A DNA stretch of 64,000 nt from Dromaius novaehollandiae (GCF_036370855.1 NC_088130.1:70594941-70658940); one strand, 5' to 3'; counted from the stretch's first letter, positions 12,201 to 24,880 are shown. Notes: generated from the sequence alone by a model not told the origin. Made by a program: numbers and translations.

Positions 12201-15200
12201 CTGCTCCCCCAGCGCAATGCAGTGGCAGGTGTCACGCTTTAAACCTCTTTCCTTTCCTTTTTATTGATTCGTTTTTGCATATTGCACATTCGCAGCTGCT
12301 GCTGACTCCACACACTCGGCTCCCTTTTCGCAGCACACTGCTAGAAGTTGCCAGACAGGTTAGAGAAGGCGGATTATATACTGCTGACTGTATATATAAA
12401 CCCTCATTCAGATCTGAGCGCGCAAAGAACAGGACGGTCTAATGAAAATGACTCAAAAAATTCCTTACGGATCAGTCTCCGCTTTGCTATCGAACGCAAA
12501 AGGCTCCAAGACCGTCAGAGGAAACCAGCAACACCAACCCTCATCTCAGCACATACCAGCGGCGAGGCGGGAGAAGGTCGCAGCGTTAAAATAATCGGCT
12601 TGTCCCTGGCGGACCCCACGTCCCCGTGTACCACACCCCACGCAGAGACGCACGACGGCTGTTGGGATATATAATATGTATGTGAGCCGTGCACAATGCA
12701 TGCACCAGGGAGTTACCGATCCCAAAGGCCTGCAGACCTGGAGGGTTTAGGTTTGGACCCATTTCTGAGCTGGTTGCAAACAGCCCTGTCTTCTGAAGGG
12801 TCTCGCTGTTTCTTCTATTATCTGCAAAGTTTGTTCTTTAGGTCCAAGAGACACAAATGCATGAAAGAGGCAATAGGTTGGGTTTATGTTTTATTGCTTG
12901 GGTAAGGGCTGAAAATAGGTGGTGATTCCGTAAAAATCTCCCATTGATCTATTTATGCCTCTTCTCTAGAAGCTCTCAAGACCAGGTGCTTTTGCAATTC
13001 TTTGTGTTGGGAATGTGCGACTCTGGGACAGCCTTTCCTAAGGAGAGCGTCAGGAGCCAGGGACCAGCCCTGCCAATGGGGTTTCCTCCACGGCAGCGGG
13101 GGAACGCAGAGCTCTAAAAGTTGCGGGCAGAAATATCAATGCTAAGAATATTAATTCTTAGATGGTTGCAAAGCACTGATCATGGCAGCAATCTCTATCT
13201 CCAAATCCCCTTTTTTTCTGTGCTATTTCACACCTAAAAGCTGGATTGGGACACCAGCCTTGGGGCCTCGCACGAGGAAGCTTGTGAGATATCAAAAGGC
13301 TTTTGCCCAAGTGCAGCATGTCCCGGGTAGCTTGGCGGGGGGGTAAACGACAGAGCAGCACCAGTTAACAAACCCCATCTCCAGCCTCACAGCTTCGTCC
13401 TGTCCTTCCCCTTCTCCTTGCTCACTTCTCCTTCCAGGGTCTCCTTCTCAATATATTAAAAAGCCAATTTATCAAAGACAGGGTTTCCTCTCAGGAGGGT
13501 TCCCAGTCACCGACCACATCTCTAGTGGGAAGGGCAGAGGACAGGGAGACCGATCGCAGGCTGGTGTCTCTGTTAGACCACGTTAATTGGGGACTGTCTC
13601 ATTAACACCCACTCTGCTGGGTGCAATAGCTGCACCCAATAGTGCAATAGTTTCCAGGTGTTGCTAGAATTCAATCCGGAGATTAGAGAAATTTTGAAGA
13701 CGAAGAGTACTGCTGCAGAACGATGTCCTTGGTAGACCACCACGCACAGATCCAGACCTGCACGGTTTAACTGCCGGTGGCATCTCCAGTGGGATCTCTG
13801 GTGGGTGCTTCAGGTACACGGAGCAGTTCCCCCACTCTCCCGCTAGATTCAGCACCTGGGTATTAAGAACAACTTGATTTTCATCTTTTCTGCCTTTACA
13901 GAAGTCTTATGCCACAGTAACACAGGAATTTTCAAAACGAAAGGGGCTTTTTAATACTATCAAGACGTGCTTCAGCAAATGCACTGGGAAGTCTCCCGGA
14001 TGCCGGTGACTTCGGATGCAGAGATACCAATGCAATGAAAAGAGCAGCCTTGGAGCAAATGCAGAACTGCTGCGTGACACATCAAGGCCCCTGAGCTGCT
14101 CTGTTCTTACGTTCAAACAGTTAGGTATCATTCTCGATTAAAGTATCTTTCGGATCAATGCTTCTGTGTTAATTTGCGAAGACATCCGCACGGTAAGGGG
14201 TCTGCTGTGGATAGCTCTCCTCGTGAGATGCGCTCAAGCAAAGCCTCTCCCCACAGTGCTGGGGTCGGGGCGTTTTTCCGCCGAGGGTCCCCAGCTCACC
14301 GCCGCCGGGCTGCCGCGGCTCTGAGCCCACGGAGGAGGTGGAGGACGGTGTGATGAGCTGGCCGTTCTCATCATGCACAGAAAGGGAAAGGCGCATTCCC
14401 GGGGCCCCCAGAGCCTCCCCACAGCTTCGGGTGGGCACCGGACCGGGAGAACCTCCATGTCATTTCCCTACCTGTTCCCCTGCCTCCTGGGAAGCAGATC
14501 CCCAGCGCCAGTCAGCGAGGAGAAGGCAACGGAGCAGATCACCAGCTGGGGCCATTTGGGGTGCTCCACTGAATCCAACGATTTCATACCTTCCCCTCTG
14601 TAATAGGTCCTTATTCATTACTATTTTATCCGTGGTTAATACGCATGATCTTAACAGTTTGAGGGGGGGCAGATTACTTCAGCAGTTGCTGGTACATAAA
14701 TGCCGTTAGGTTGCCACACGCCTGACGGTGCTGCCTGCCCACGAAGTGCCCTGGCGCTTGGGCTCTCCAGGAGATCTCCTCTCCCGGGGGCCGGCGTGAA
14801 ACCTGGCCGGGAAGTGCACAGCACCCATGCACACCACGGGGACACCGGACGTTTAAAACCGTGCTGGTATCCAAAAGCTGTTAATCTTCTTAGGTAATGA
14901 TGAAAAATGCAATAGAGATGGTGACGTAACTCACCAAGAGGGAGAAAGGAGTTGCAGTGAACGGATGGCTCGAGTAAAACTTCTCCTGTTTATCCCATTC
15001 TTGATTTATTGTTCCCAAACAGTTTTAAAAACACCATAAGAGCAAACCCTCATCTATAAATAGCCTTTTCAAGGCTGAGAAGGGAAGTCGTGCTAGAAGG
15101 CAGAGGGTATCTTTTCCTTTCTTTCTTTCTTTTAATTAATTCCACAAGGAAAAAAAGGAAAGAAGGAAACCCTGCGACTATCTTTACCAGGCAGCAGGTG

Positions 15201-15440
15201 TACGGTGCGAAATGACAAACAAGGAATGCTATTAGGAGACTCCAAAACTTCTTCCGGTTAAGGAATGACGGGATTTTCCCGCAACACCTGGCACCTCCCC
15301 GGCACAGGAGGACGTATATTGATTTTAGCGTGTTAGCGCTGGGTCCATCGGAGGAGAAGACAGGGCTGCTCCCGTCAGAGCTTGCGAACCCGCTGCCGGC
15401 GGCCGCAGCCAGCCTCCTCTTGCGAGCCCATTGCACGTGC
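12200..15440. other. Intergenic, mixed, no gene recognised
   Basis: No coding exon, transposon or RNA gene is recognised. Small AT-rich modules lie at about 12230-12300, 13440-13470 and 14100-14170. A CTTT-rich simple tract lies at about 15110-15135. Open frames here are short or GC-driven. Confidence 0.5.
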
Positions 15441-15444
15441 GACG

Positions 15445-15800
15445 CTTGCACGCTGCAAGTTACACTGGGAAATGTTTATCATAAAGAGAATGTGCTCTGT
15501 AATTAAAACTTTCTGCTATTAGGGAGTTTATGATCTAATGATGTTATAGGAAGCAGAGTTTATGGTCACTGAATCAGTACTCGATTTTGAGAGCGCAATT
15601 AACAAATCACAGAAACAGTGCATCAAAGTGCATCGTTACAGCCAGCGTTGCCCTCCTCTAATGAAATGCTAGCTTTAGTAGTATAATTATTAAGATCACC
15701 ATTTCACTATTATAGCAATAACTGTAGATAATTGCACAATATTATCTTTCACAGAATCATCTTCTCTGCATAAATTAGAAGGTTCAAAATATAATTCTCA
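15445..15800. promoter_or_regulatory. AT-rich candidate enhancer element
   Basis: This is unique AT-rich sequence with TAATTA cores at 15500-15505 and 15683-15688 and further TAAT/ATTA words around CACTATTATAGC. The two flanks are more GC-rich. No repeat or open frame explains it. Confidence 0.4.
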
Positions 15801-16019
15801 GGGCAAAACCCTCCCAGGAAATCCGTGGGGAAGATCAGAAATAAACAGCAGAAATGATGACTTGTCTGGACTGCAGCACAGACACGTGGCTCCATCACGT
15901 GCTCCTTTCGTAAGGTGATATCTTCGCCTAATTGGCCTACAGGGACAGGGTGGCACTAAGGAAGAATGAGTGCTTTGGCTGTGTGACCGGAGGTATAGAG
16001 AGTCCATCAGAGTTAAATT

Positions 16020-16180
16020 GTGGTTACAAACAAAAGTAATGGTTACATGACATCTTTGGATCTATTTTAATTAAATACCAATAAAGCTGTATAGTAATTA
16101 TCAGTTGCCCTCAGTCCCTACCACCCGTGATATATGGCTGTTGTTATTATTTCTGTTGTTGCTGTTGTTATTCCCTCTTC
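16020..16180. other. AT-rich module followed by a GTT/ATT trinucleotide tract
   Basis: Positions 16020-16110 are AT-rich with TTTTAATTAAATACC. Positions 16138-16172 form an imperfect (GTT/ATT)n simple repeat. No gene is present. Confidence 0.5.
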
Positions 16181-16326
16181 TTCCTGGGGTTTCACGGAGA
16201 ACACCAGCTGCTGGTGCATAAACGGAGGCGTTGCAGAGTTGAGGATGTTACGGCTTTCTCCCATATCTGCATGGCAACTGCATAGCAGAACAAAATAAAA
16301 GGCGTTGTGTCACTGGAGTATGTCAC

Positions 16327-16620
16327 CTTCAGGCTTGCAGAAAAGGCCCTGGGTCCTGGTGGACACCAAGGTGACCATGAGCCGGCAATGCATGCTCATG
16401 GCGAAGGCGGCTGATGGCATCCCAGGCTGCAGGAGGAAGGGCATTGGCAGCGGGTCGAGGGAGGTGATCCTTCCCCTCTGCCCAGCCCTGGTGAGGCCAC
16501 ACTGGGGGTGCTGGGTCCTGTGCTGGGCTCCCAGTACAGGAGTGACATGGAGCTACTGGAGCAAGTCCTGCGAAGGATCATGGAAACAACTAAGGGACTG
16601 GAGCATCTGACACACGAGCA
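16327..16620 (+). mobile_element. CR1 LINE fragment (3' part of the reverse-transcriptase ORF)
   Basis: The nucleotide string closely follows the familiar CR1 3' coding segment of birds and other sauropsids, with a GGTCCTGGTGGACACCAAG start, GGTCGAGGGAGGTGATCCTT and GACATGGAGCTACTGGAGC. Translated on the plus strand it gives the degraded C-terminal part of the CR1 reverse transcriptase, with a VLVDTKVTMSRQC-like start and a SREVILPLC core. The fragment is 5'-truncated, as is usual for CR1, carries substitutions and indels, and stops near the GACTGGAGCATCTG motif. It is a dead copy and the best single indicator that the host is avian or another sauropsid. Confidence 0.88.
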
Positions 16621-16629
16621 AGAGTCACG

Positions 16630-16800
16630 GCCCAGTGATTAGAGAGCTCACCCAACAAAAGGGAAGACTTCGGGTCTCAGTCTCTGCTGCAAGGGGCATT
16701 TAAAAATTAATCAGCGACTGGATGTGCTATAAACAGGTCTGGAAGCAGAAATCAGAGATCTGGTTTCCCCTCTTCCATCCGAATGCCTTAATCACTGGCA
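16630..16800. mobile_element. Ancient tRNA-like inverted-repeat element (SINE-like)
   Basis: The left arm (16630-16690) begins CCCAGTGATTAGAGAGCTC and ends GGGTCTCAGTCTCTGCTGC, resembling a tRNA A box and a decayed B box (GGTTCAAGTCC type). The right arm (16742-16800) is an imperfect reverse complement, ending GCCTTAATCACTGGC. The word CCAGTGATTA is exactly inverted between the arms. Such mirrored tRNA-like repeats are old amniote repeats. The exact family is not identified. It lies only about 10 bp downstream of the CR1 fragment. Confidence 0.55.
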
Positions 16801-18790
16801 TGGAAAAATCTTACTCTTTCCTCTTTGTCCACTGATTGTGAAAAGAACATTTTTGATGGCATCGTTTCAACAAAAAGGGCTGAAATCGTCCCCATCCTCA
16901 AATGTCTATAACTAGTTGGTGGTACGACATCTCACTGGAATAAACAGCAAACAGGAAAGGGAGATAAGCCCTAAGTATTCCTCTTCTTGATGGACAAGTC
17001 ACTGGGCACGATATCCTGGTCCTGGGTGCTGTGCTCTGCACTTGGACCTGGTCATACATGCAACCAAGGTTAAAGGAACGTCTGTTTTAAGGATCCCAAG
17101 CTGATTTCGGCACAAATATCAAGATACCTGACTCTGACAAGATGTTGACTTCTTTGCACAGGCCCAGAAAAACAACTCTTATCAACGTTGTGAACTTTGC
17201 TGGTAAAACCTGAGGTGCCTACAGACTTTAGGGATGGGATTTACCACTCTAAAAATAGATACCTGCATGATCTCAGCTGATTTCATCCTAAAGAAGACCT
17301 CAAACCATGGCAGATAAAATGTGCTTTAAAAGTACGAATTTCTTCTCCAAGGATCAGAAGTCAAGCTTCAATGCCTATCACATTGGTAGAAATCTAAACC
17401 TATGTGAGATGCTTCCCACTCTAGATGCCTAAGGGATTGAACAGGTACCTTGAGGACTGTACTCTAACATGCTTAAATATCGTTTATGATCAAATTTGGA
17501 TCAGATACATTTTTACTGGGGATTTGGGCACAAACCCCAACATACTTCAGACAAGGATTTTGTATCATAAAAGTGCAAATTTGTGCTGTTCGTTGCAGCG
17601 ATTCTGCTTCTCTGGTCTCGCTTCCTTACAACTTTCAGGAATAAAGCGGTGGGATATTTGTTCTATTTATGCCTGATTAAAAGACAATAAGGATAGATTG
17701 TCTGTTATTAATATCGATTGTATCAAAACCGGATCCTTAACAAATCTTTTCCATCAAATGTTTTTTACTGTGTGTTCAAAGAGAACATCTTCTGTCTCCT
17801 CTGCCACACAAAATACTACAGATCACGCACTGGAGCGGCTGTAAAGGAACTCGGGTGCAATGTGCTGAGCTGCATGCACGTGCTTCCCGATTGCAATCCG
17901 TGGGACAGGTTGCATGAGGTACCACTTTTGAAAATCACATTTCCAAGCAGCCACTATTATAATGACTAAGATGAACTTCAACTTGAGGAAAGTTTTGGGA
18001 AGGTTTCTTATGACTGAATTTGTATCCCTGGGTTAAACAATGACTTCCTTTGATACAGAGTAATTTTTTTCTGTTTAAAGCTTGGAAATTTAGGCAGTCT
18101 TTCAAAATACATAAACATTATGCAAATAATAACTAAATTCAGGTCCTACTGTAGGTTAGTTCCTGAAATTAGAAACAAATAAGCAACATACAGTGCTAGA
18201 TGTCTAGCAAGTGTAATAAGGTATGGTTCTTCGCTTATTTCCTGTAAAAAGTAACTTATTTTTTTGGCCTTCGACCTGCAAAAGTGAGAGCCTGTGCAGC
18301 AAGGAAGAGTGGGTGACAATGCCTGAGGAGCCGTGGGTGCTGCAGTCACTTAGGGCATAGGCGGTCGCTTACACTACACTTACGCTATAGACGGATTTAG
18401 CTGTATCCGTCTTACAAAAAGGAGAATGGGAATGCAGATATATCTGCCTGGCAGCTGTGTCAGGCTGAGACCAGCACAGAAATCCCAGCTTCCGCACTTC
18501 TCTTTAGCCACCGTATGATATGGAATTGATGTGAGAAAGACCAGTGAAATAAACGTGAAAAACGGGGCATCCTTCTGACATCGAGGAAGCTCAAGGCAGT
18601 GTAGTGTGCTGAAGATCCTCCCTGTGCAATACTGGTGATTTTGAATGACGGGGAAAAAGTTAGGCCTTGAAAAGAAAAGAAAAGATAAAGAAAACATCAG
18701 ATGTGCCCCACTGGAAAACTAGAAAGGACACAGCTTCAAGTAATGATTATTTTTATTTAGAAAAACATTCTGCAAGGGACTCTGTCCAAG
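16800..18790. other. Intergenic, AT-moderate, no gene recognised
   Basis: This is unique sequence without long open frames. It includes a perfect octamer ATGCAAAT at 18120-18127 within an AT-rich patch and an AAAAG-type simple tract at about 18667-18685. No transposon is recognised. Confidence 0.5.
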
Positions 18791-18799
18791 GAAGGCAAT

Positions 18800-19215
18800 C
18801 TGGGTTGTGTCTGGGCTCAGTCAACAATGTCGTCCTGCTGCAAAAACAAAGGCAAGCATCATAGCGGGATGTCTGAACAGGGGTGTCGTGAGGGGGTGCA
18901 CGAAGCAACGCGCACGGGGAGGCTGGTGCGGGCACCGCGCGCAAGGAAGCTGCAGCCCAGCTGCAGGGAGTCCGGGCCAGAGCAGCAGGAACCAGCAGAG
19001 GCCTCGAAGAAACGACCTGAGAGGGAAGACGGAAGGAGTTGGGCTTGTTTAGTCTAGGGAAGAGATGGGCAAAGGAGGATGGGAGCAGACTGTTGGAACA
19101 CGTACAAGGCTGCTGCAAAGACACAGATAATGAACTCCTCTCGGTGCCCTCTAAATACGGGGTGAAAAGTAGTTAACTGAAGCTGCAGCAGGGGAGATGC
19201 AGATCAGCCATTCGG
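18800..19215 (+). mobile_element. Degenerate CR1-type LINE fragment
   Basis: The left end (AGTCAACAATGTCGTCCTG, then GGCAAGCATCATAGCGGGATG) and right end (TTGGGCTTGTTTAGTCTAGG, then CTGCAGCAGGGGAGAT) follow the order seen in the 3' coding region of sauropsid CR1 elements. The middle, about 18890-19015, is unusually GC- and CpG-rich and does not follow the CR1 pattern, so it is either heavily diverged or inserted. The element is plus-oriented and dead. Confidence 0.7.
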
Positions 19216-20120
19216 GAAATCCCGGTGCTTGAAAGGTGCGTCCCCACCTTGCCCAGCCAGTGCTCGCTGGTCTACAGCTCTCCGGAGGGATCAGGATCTT
19301 CTCAGAGGAAACCTCCACCTCTCCTCGCTGGGCTGCAGGGGTTGTTGTCCCCCCCTTTACATGCAGCAGTCATTGCATTAAAAAGAGAAAAAGAAAACGG
19401 ACACAGATCCAGGGCCAAGAGGGAAAATGAGAATTAAGACTCACCCACATCGCTCAGGAGCACCACGGCATGTTTCTCCCCATACTTCATCAGGACATAG
19501 AGATCCAAGGCGCTGAAACGTGACACCCAAAAGGTGGACACTCGAGTCCCTCACCGAGCCTTAGAGCACCTATTTTGTCAAAATGAAAAATATTTCAGGT
19601 CATTCAAGGCTCTTCTGTTCAGCAGGTTTGAACCCCGCAAGCCCTCTGTTCGCTTAAGCATCTGGTGTTTAAGTTGAAGAAGGTGTATAAATGCAGACTG
19701 ACGTGGCAAAGCACCGGAGCAGATACCTAATTCCAAGAAGGAGCTTAGTTTCCACTAACGGGTGTGGGAATACCGCACCGTTTTGCGTGTGCCTGCATGC
19801 CCGAAAGCGGGGAGGGGTGTTTCCCAGCCCGGCAGAGCTGAGCGCTGTACTGAACGGGCACGTGTCCTGCAATGCACCGCTGATCGCATAGCCTTTTTCT
19901 ACGCCTTTCCTGAATTCATCTTCCTGTTGCGAAAAGCTGCACAACAGGGAACTGGAAGTTGCAGCCTTGGCACGTGTCACCATCGTGTTTTCTTGGGGAC
20001 TGGTTGTAACAGCAGCCAGCGCGCTGCTCACGCGGGAAAGCTGAGCTCAGACTGACACGGCCCCCTTCATTCAGCACAAGGGAAGGGAAAAATTACTGCA
20101 GATAAAAAACTTTCCTGTTC
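19216..20120. other. Intergenic, no gene recognised
   Basis: The composition is mixed. Small open frames are present without domains. No repeats or RNA genes are recognised. Confidence 0.5.
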
Positions 20121-20410
20121 TGTGTCCATCCGTGTTCTTGTGTTGTTGGAAGTAATCTCTGCATAGAGTTTGTAAAATACCTTGAGATCCTTTGAGATGA
20201 ATGTAGGTTCATTTCACTACTGAGCTAAAATTAGAGATATTGCAAATTAATTGAAATGCATCTATTCTCCAAAAAAAGCAATGCTATTGCCTATTTTCTT
20301 TCTCTTTTTTTATCCCCACCATACAGCAAGGGAGTTAGCAGAGCATATTGAGCTGAAGTTCATCATGGAGGTGGCTAATCTCTCCTTCATGCTTCTATAC
20401 CTCTAAATAA
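20120..20410. promoter_or_regulatory. AT-rich candidate element
   Basis: This is unique AT-rich sequence with CAAATTAATTGAAATGC near 20243 and a T-rich run at about 20299-20310. The texture is enhancer-like. No open frame is present. Confidence 0.25.
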
Positions 20411-20930
20411 CTGTGCGAGTGAGCAGAAATTCGCTGTATTCCAGATATCCTGCGAAAGGTTGTATCCCAGGACAGCTGCCCCTTGGGGAGGAAGAAATCT
20501 GTGACCTTGCGAAGCTCAGCAAGCACATCGGTCGCCGGAGTAAAGACGCTGTAAGCATTTCCAGCAGCGCGGGAAAGGAGGTCACGTTGCAGACCTGCTA
20601 CCTGCCGCACGGGGCCTCGCGTCGGCTGCGGGCGGGAGCCCAGCGGGAAGGAGAGGCCAGGGCAACGCCGAGGGAATCAAAGCATTTGCAAGAATTCGCA
20701 AAAGAGGTAGCAGAGCCGTGCACAGCTACTTGCAAAGTTGGAAAATAGCTTACACTGTCAATATTCCTGCTTAAAAAAGCCAACGGGAGCTGGGATTGCC
20801 AAGCCTGCCTGTCGCTGGGAAGCTGAAAACTCCCAAAAGCTTGGAGAAGATTCGGAGCGTCAAATAAATGAACGAGCAAGATCTGCGGCGTGTGGCGAGC
20901 TAAAGGCAAACTTGCAAGGAGATGGCAAAG
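20410..20930. other. Intergenic, mixed
   Basis: The DNA is moderately GC-rich between two AT-rich blocks. Frames at 20413-20748 plus and 20598-20909 minus overlap each other and have no recognisable product. Confidence 0.45.
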
Positions 20931-21360
20931 AGAGTTAGGGTTTTGTAAGACCAGTTTTCATTAGGGTTTACATTGCAATTTTGCCTAATTAGTCTCCAAT
21001 AATTAATGCTGTGAGTGTAACAGAGATGTAATCAGGCAAAATGCTGGTAAATAAACCCCATGGAAGCCATACATCTTTTGATAGTAATGATTATGTTCTT
21101 TTTTATTATTAAAGATCCCATTAGAAAGAATTTATGATTTTCCCCTTTGTGAGAGAAATAACAAACATTACATTGGATGCTCTTATTTCTGGTATTGAGA
21201 AACCAAGTGTATGTAATTAGCCACAGTTAAAAAGAAATTTTGCCTCAGTGACTTTTGGGGAACATTATATCCAAATTACAACCCTGTAGATTTCTTCATG
21301 CAAAAATACAGTATCAATAAATAATCCAAATACATCTTGTCTGAAAAAAAAATTTTTTTA
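20930..21360. promoter_or_regulatory. Strong candidate conserved enhancer block
   Basis: This is unique AT-rich sequence with TAATTA cores at 20986-20991, 21000-21005 and 21214-21219, GTAATGATTATG near 21085 and several TGCAATTTTG-type words. It has no microsatellite and no transposon signature. The density of homeodomain half sites in non-repetitive sequence fits a developmental enhancer. Inferred. Confidence 0.45.
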
Positions 21361-22860
21361 GATCCTGAGGAAAACATGCCAGAAAGGAAAATGATGGAGT
21401 AGCGGGCCTGAATACTCGCTGGGGAGAGAGTGCGGTACCCGCAGCGCCGATGCGAGTGCCTCGATGAGCAGTTTTCCAGGGAGCTGCTTTGCTTCCTGGG
21501 AATTTACCCGAGCAGCAACACTCCCCAGGGCCACGCTGAAGTCCACCTCTCGTGACGGCCACGTCTCCACAGTGACCATATACTTGCTCCCATTTGCAGA
21601 TCAGGGTTTGCCCGCTTGACTCTCTGCTCGGTTACAGTTATTTGCATTTCGGTTGCGTTGCACCAGAAGCTCGTAAGCACACGAAGAAGCACCAGACTAT
21701 GCCCTGACGAACCTGCAGTCCAAAAAGACCCACTCAAACAGAAGAAAGCAGATATGCCAAGACACACACGTTCACATTGAAAATAATTTTGCTTCAGTCA
21801 AGTTCAGGCCTGTGCCATAAAACGCTGCAGGACCTGCCTGCGTGCAGGAGATGCAGTGTTCAATCCTGCAGGTTTGGCAGTGAAGAAACAAGCAGATATT
21901 GGGTTCATTAGTGGTGCTCTCGAATGTGTGCGCGCAGTCCTTGCACTGTACACACTATCCATGTCCTTCCATTGCCAGGAGCAAGCACATTTTCCAAATA
22001 CTCCCCTGCGCAGGGACCAAACACGCCGTGTAGCTGCTTCCCGGATAATTCCATGCAAGCTACCTTCATGGCTGGCGTGGAGAACCTTCCCCTCTCTCTG
22101 CAGTGATTTTTTCCCCATGTCTCCAACTGGACCAAGAAATGCGTGTTCCTCCCCCTACACGGTGCAAGGACCATGCTTGCAGTACGCAGGTACCTCCCTA
22201 GCAAGGCTTCCACGTTCCTCACCACAGACCTGGAATAACTACATGCCACAGTCATCCTCTTATTTCCGGACCACAAAAGGGGTCAGAGAACCACAGGATT
22301 TTGCATGAAGGGGGGGAGAGGAGGCTGTGTGCTAGGGAGATCGCTGTGCTCTGTCAGCAGCCCCACTTCTCTCCATTACTCAGTTACGCATGCTATAATC
22401 AGACGTGAAGCACAATCCAGACAGCTGATGGAGGGTCTTTTGGTGTGAAGCCCCCTGACCTACAAGCTCAGATGCTTCACAAACATTATCCTTACTAATA
22501 GTCAATAAATGCGACGGCAGCAGCACTGCTTGCGTGGGGAAATAAGACGCCTTAGCATCTAGCAATGAGATGTCGCATAATGCAGCAGCCAGGGAGGGAG
22601 GAAACGAAATGAGAACTGCTAAAAAATGCGGAATGGTTGTTCTGTGCTTTTCACCGCAGAGAAATCCCCGGGGTGTTGATCGCATCCTGTAGCGGGGTGC
22701 GTTACCACCTGCGTGCTGCATGCTCCCCTCTCTGACCACAGCTTAGGAGGGACAACCGGGGTGCTGCAATTTGGGGACAATTCCCCACGGAGTGTGAAAG
22801 AAGCTGTCAGAGCAAATTCCTCTTCGGGATATTCAGGATACATCCACAGCTGGAGGAGCG
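21360..22860. other. Intergenic, mixed composition
   Basis: No gene is recognised. A perfect octamer ATTTGCAT lies at 21640-21647. Overlapping open frames of 100-150 codons (21804-22118 minus, 21856-22308 plus) lack domains. Confidence 0.45.
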
Positions 22861-22869
22861 CTGGTCACC

Positions 22870-23180
22870 TAGGAGGAATGAGACCGGAGCAGGTGATGGG
22901 ACGGGCCATGAGGGTGATCAAGGAACCAGCATGTCTTTCATACGCGGAGACCTCAGGAGTTTGGCTCTTTTATTCTAATGAACTAAGACTGGAGGATGTG
23001 ATTTGTCCCGATCAATATATTAGAGGTAAATACCAGGGAGGAAGAGGAACACTCTAAACAAAAAGATGATGTTTTACAAGAAAGAGAAATGGGTTTCAAC
23101 TGGCCTTTAAAATAAAGTGCCTGGAAATTAGATACTTCACTGTGAGAGAAATAAAGTTTTGCTTCCGATGGGAGAAGCAA
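22870..23180 (+). mobile_element. Highly diverged CR1-like fragment
   Basis: The words GAGCAGGTGATGGGACGGGC, GAGGGTGATCAAGGAACC and the following CTTTCATACGCGGAG and GGCTCTTTTATTCTAATGA occur in the order seen in the CR1 reverse-transcriptase 3' region (GAGxxxGTCCAG, ATCAAGGGxCTGGAG, TCxTACGAGGA, GGGCTCTTTAGCCT). Divergence is high and the right boundary is uncertain. It would be a plus-oriented, inactive copy. Confidence 0.45.
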
Positions 23181-24880
23181 TTAAAAAAATGGTTTTAAAG
23201 GAAGACTCCATAACAGAGAATATACGATGGTATCCTAGAATCAAAGGCTGATCAGTGCAGAGCTCCTGGCCTGGGACAAGGGCTCTGGGTCAACTTCTGG
23301 TGACACCTTCACGGATGATAGCTGCAGGGAGCATTGTACAGACAGGCTGAAGGTAGATACGAGCGTTTGTATCCTAATGTCAGGATTAGACAAGATATAT
23401 ACCAGAACCAGACTGCTCCACAGTTTCTGCTCATGTTTTTGTAATGGAACAGAGTCAACGGTGAATAGCAACACGCTTGCTGGCATGGACAAAGCCCACA
23501 AGAGCTCAGGTTGCTTTCCAGAGCCATACCAGCCACGCGGACCAACACGAGAAAGGCTGTGCTCCTAGTCACCCCTCCGGAAACCTGTCAGAATGAGGGG
23601 CCCGAGAATCCAAGCAGATACCAGTCATTAAATGGAGATGATTGCCACACTCGTCATAATAGTAAAACAGCTTCAGAAATTGCCCCTACCTTCATAAAGG
23701 TATTACTCAGTTTAGCCCAGACATACTTTAAAGTACGAAATTACAAAAATTACCAAGGGGCTCTGGGAAAGGAAGCAAGACCGGGAGATAGTTAAGAAAG
23801 CGAGGACGGTGAGAGCAGAGGAAAAGGTGTGCAAGCAGGCTTTGTGGCGTTGTGGAAAGGTGAACGGGGACAGGAGAGGCCCATCCAGCCAACGCAATAA
23901 TAATGCGATCACCTGCCTAGTGAAAGCGTGAGCTCAGACACCGAGGAGGGTTAAAAGGATGCATGAAGTCCTAAGCATAATCTGCACTTGCAGTTACGGG
24001 CTCGGAAGCTCAGCAACTTATTTTTAAACTCTGAAGTCAATGGTCTGTTCAGCGAGCATGGGAAATCTCATGACTGATTCATTTATCAGCCAACTTGCTC
24101 CCGTCCTCTGGACAAGCTCCAGCCTGGGAGAGGACACAGCCTGATCCCATGGTGAGGCGTTTGCCTCACCAAACCAGGCAATCGTGAAGAAAACAGTCAC
24201 ATCATGGAACTTTCCATGAAGAAAAAGCCAGAGGGGTTCAAAACTCACAACTTGTCAGTAATGGGAAACAGGAAGGAGGAACAACTCCATGATAAAAATG
24301 ACCTCCCAGAGCAAGAAGACCTCCATTCCCAGGGTCGGGAGAGGAAGTCCCAGCACATGTCAAAGCCAAAGTCTCCTCGGCATTTCTGGATATCGCTAAA
24401 TGACCAGTCTGATACCTTCCCTGCCCGGGGGAGGCCTTACAGCATCGCTGCGCCTAATCTCCGGGGGATGCTGGGGGGTATCTCGCATGCTAAGGAGAAC
24501 CTCCTCTTTCTGCGGCTTTCTCTGTGGCTGTGCTTTGCCTGACTCAGCACTGGTGCTTGGACCTCGGTCTTCAGCGCTCACTGGGAGCAGCAGGCAGAGC
24601 AGAAAGGAGCCAGGGCAGCAAAGCCAGTGCCCTCCCCACCAGACTGCTTCCAAGACACAACTCTTTGCATTTCACTAGCCTGTTTCCAATGAGTCCAGTT
24701 TTGCCCAGTGATAAATGCAAAATTTTAATGGGGCAAAAGCCTTCTCACCCCCAGCACGACTGCGCTTTAAAAGCTCAGGGTGCACATTCATACCTTCCAT
24801 GGGTCCCATTTCAGCATCTGCACTTGAAAGTGTTTTTAATGGAAAGCCATTACAAGAGGAAGTCATTTTAAGAGCATTCA
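23180..24880. other. Intergenic, no gene recognised
   Basis: The composition is mixed, without repeats I can name and without a coding frame I can support. The frames around 24204-24678 overlap on both strands. Confidence 0.5.

Noticed and set aside
16305-16610. 101-codon plus-strand frame as a host gene
   Set aside because: It is the degraded C-terminal part of the CR1 reverse transcriptase and is annotated as a mobile element instead.
16630-16690. A tRNA gene
   Set aside because: A- and B-box-like words are present, but no cloverleaf with proper acceptor and anticodon stems can be drawn. The mirrored second arm indicates an old repeat.
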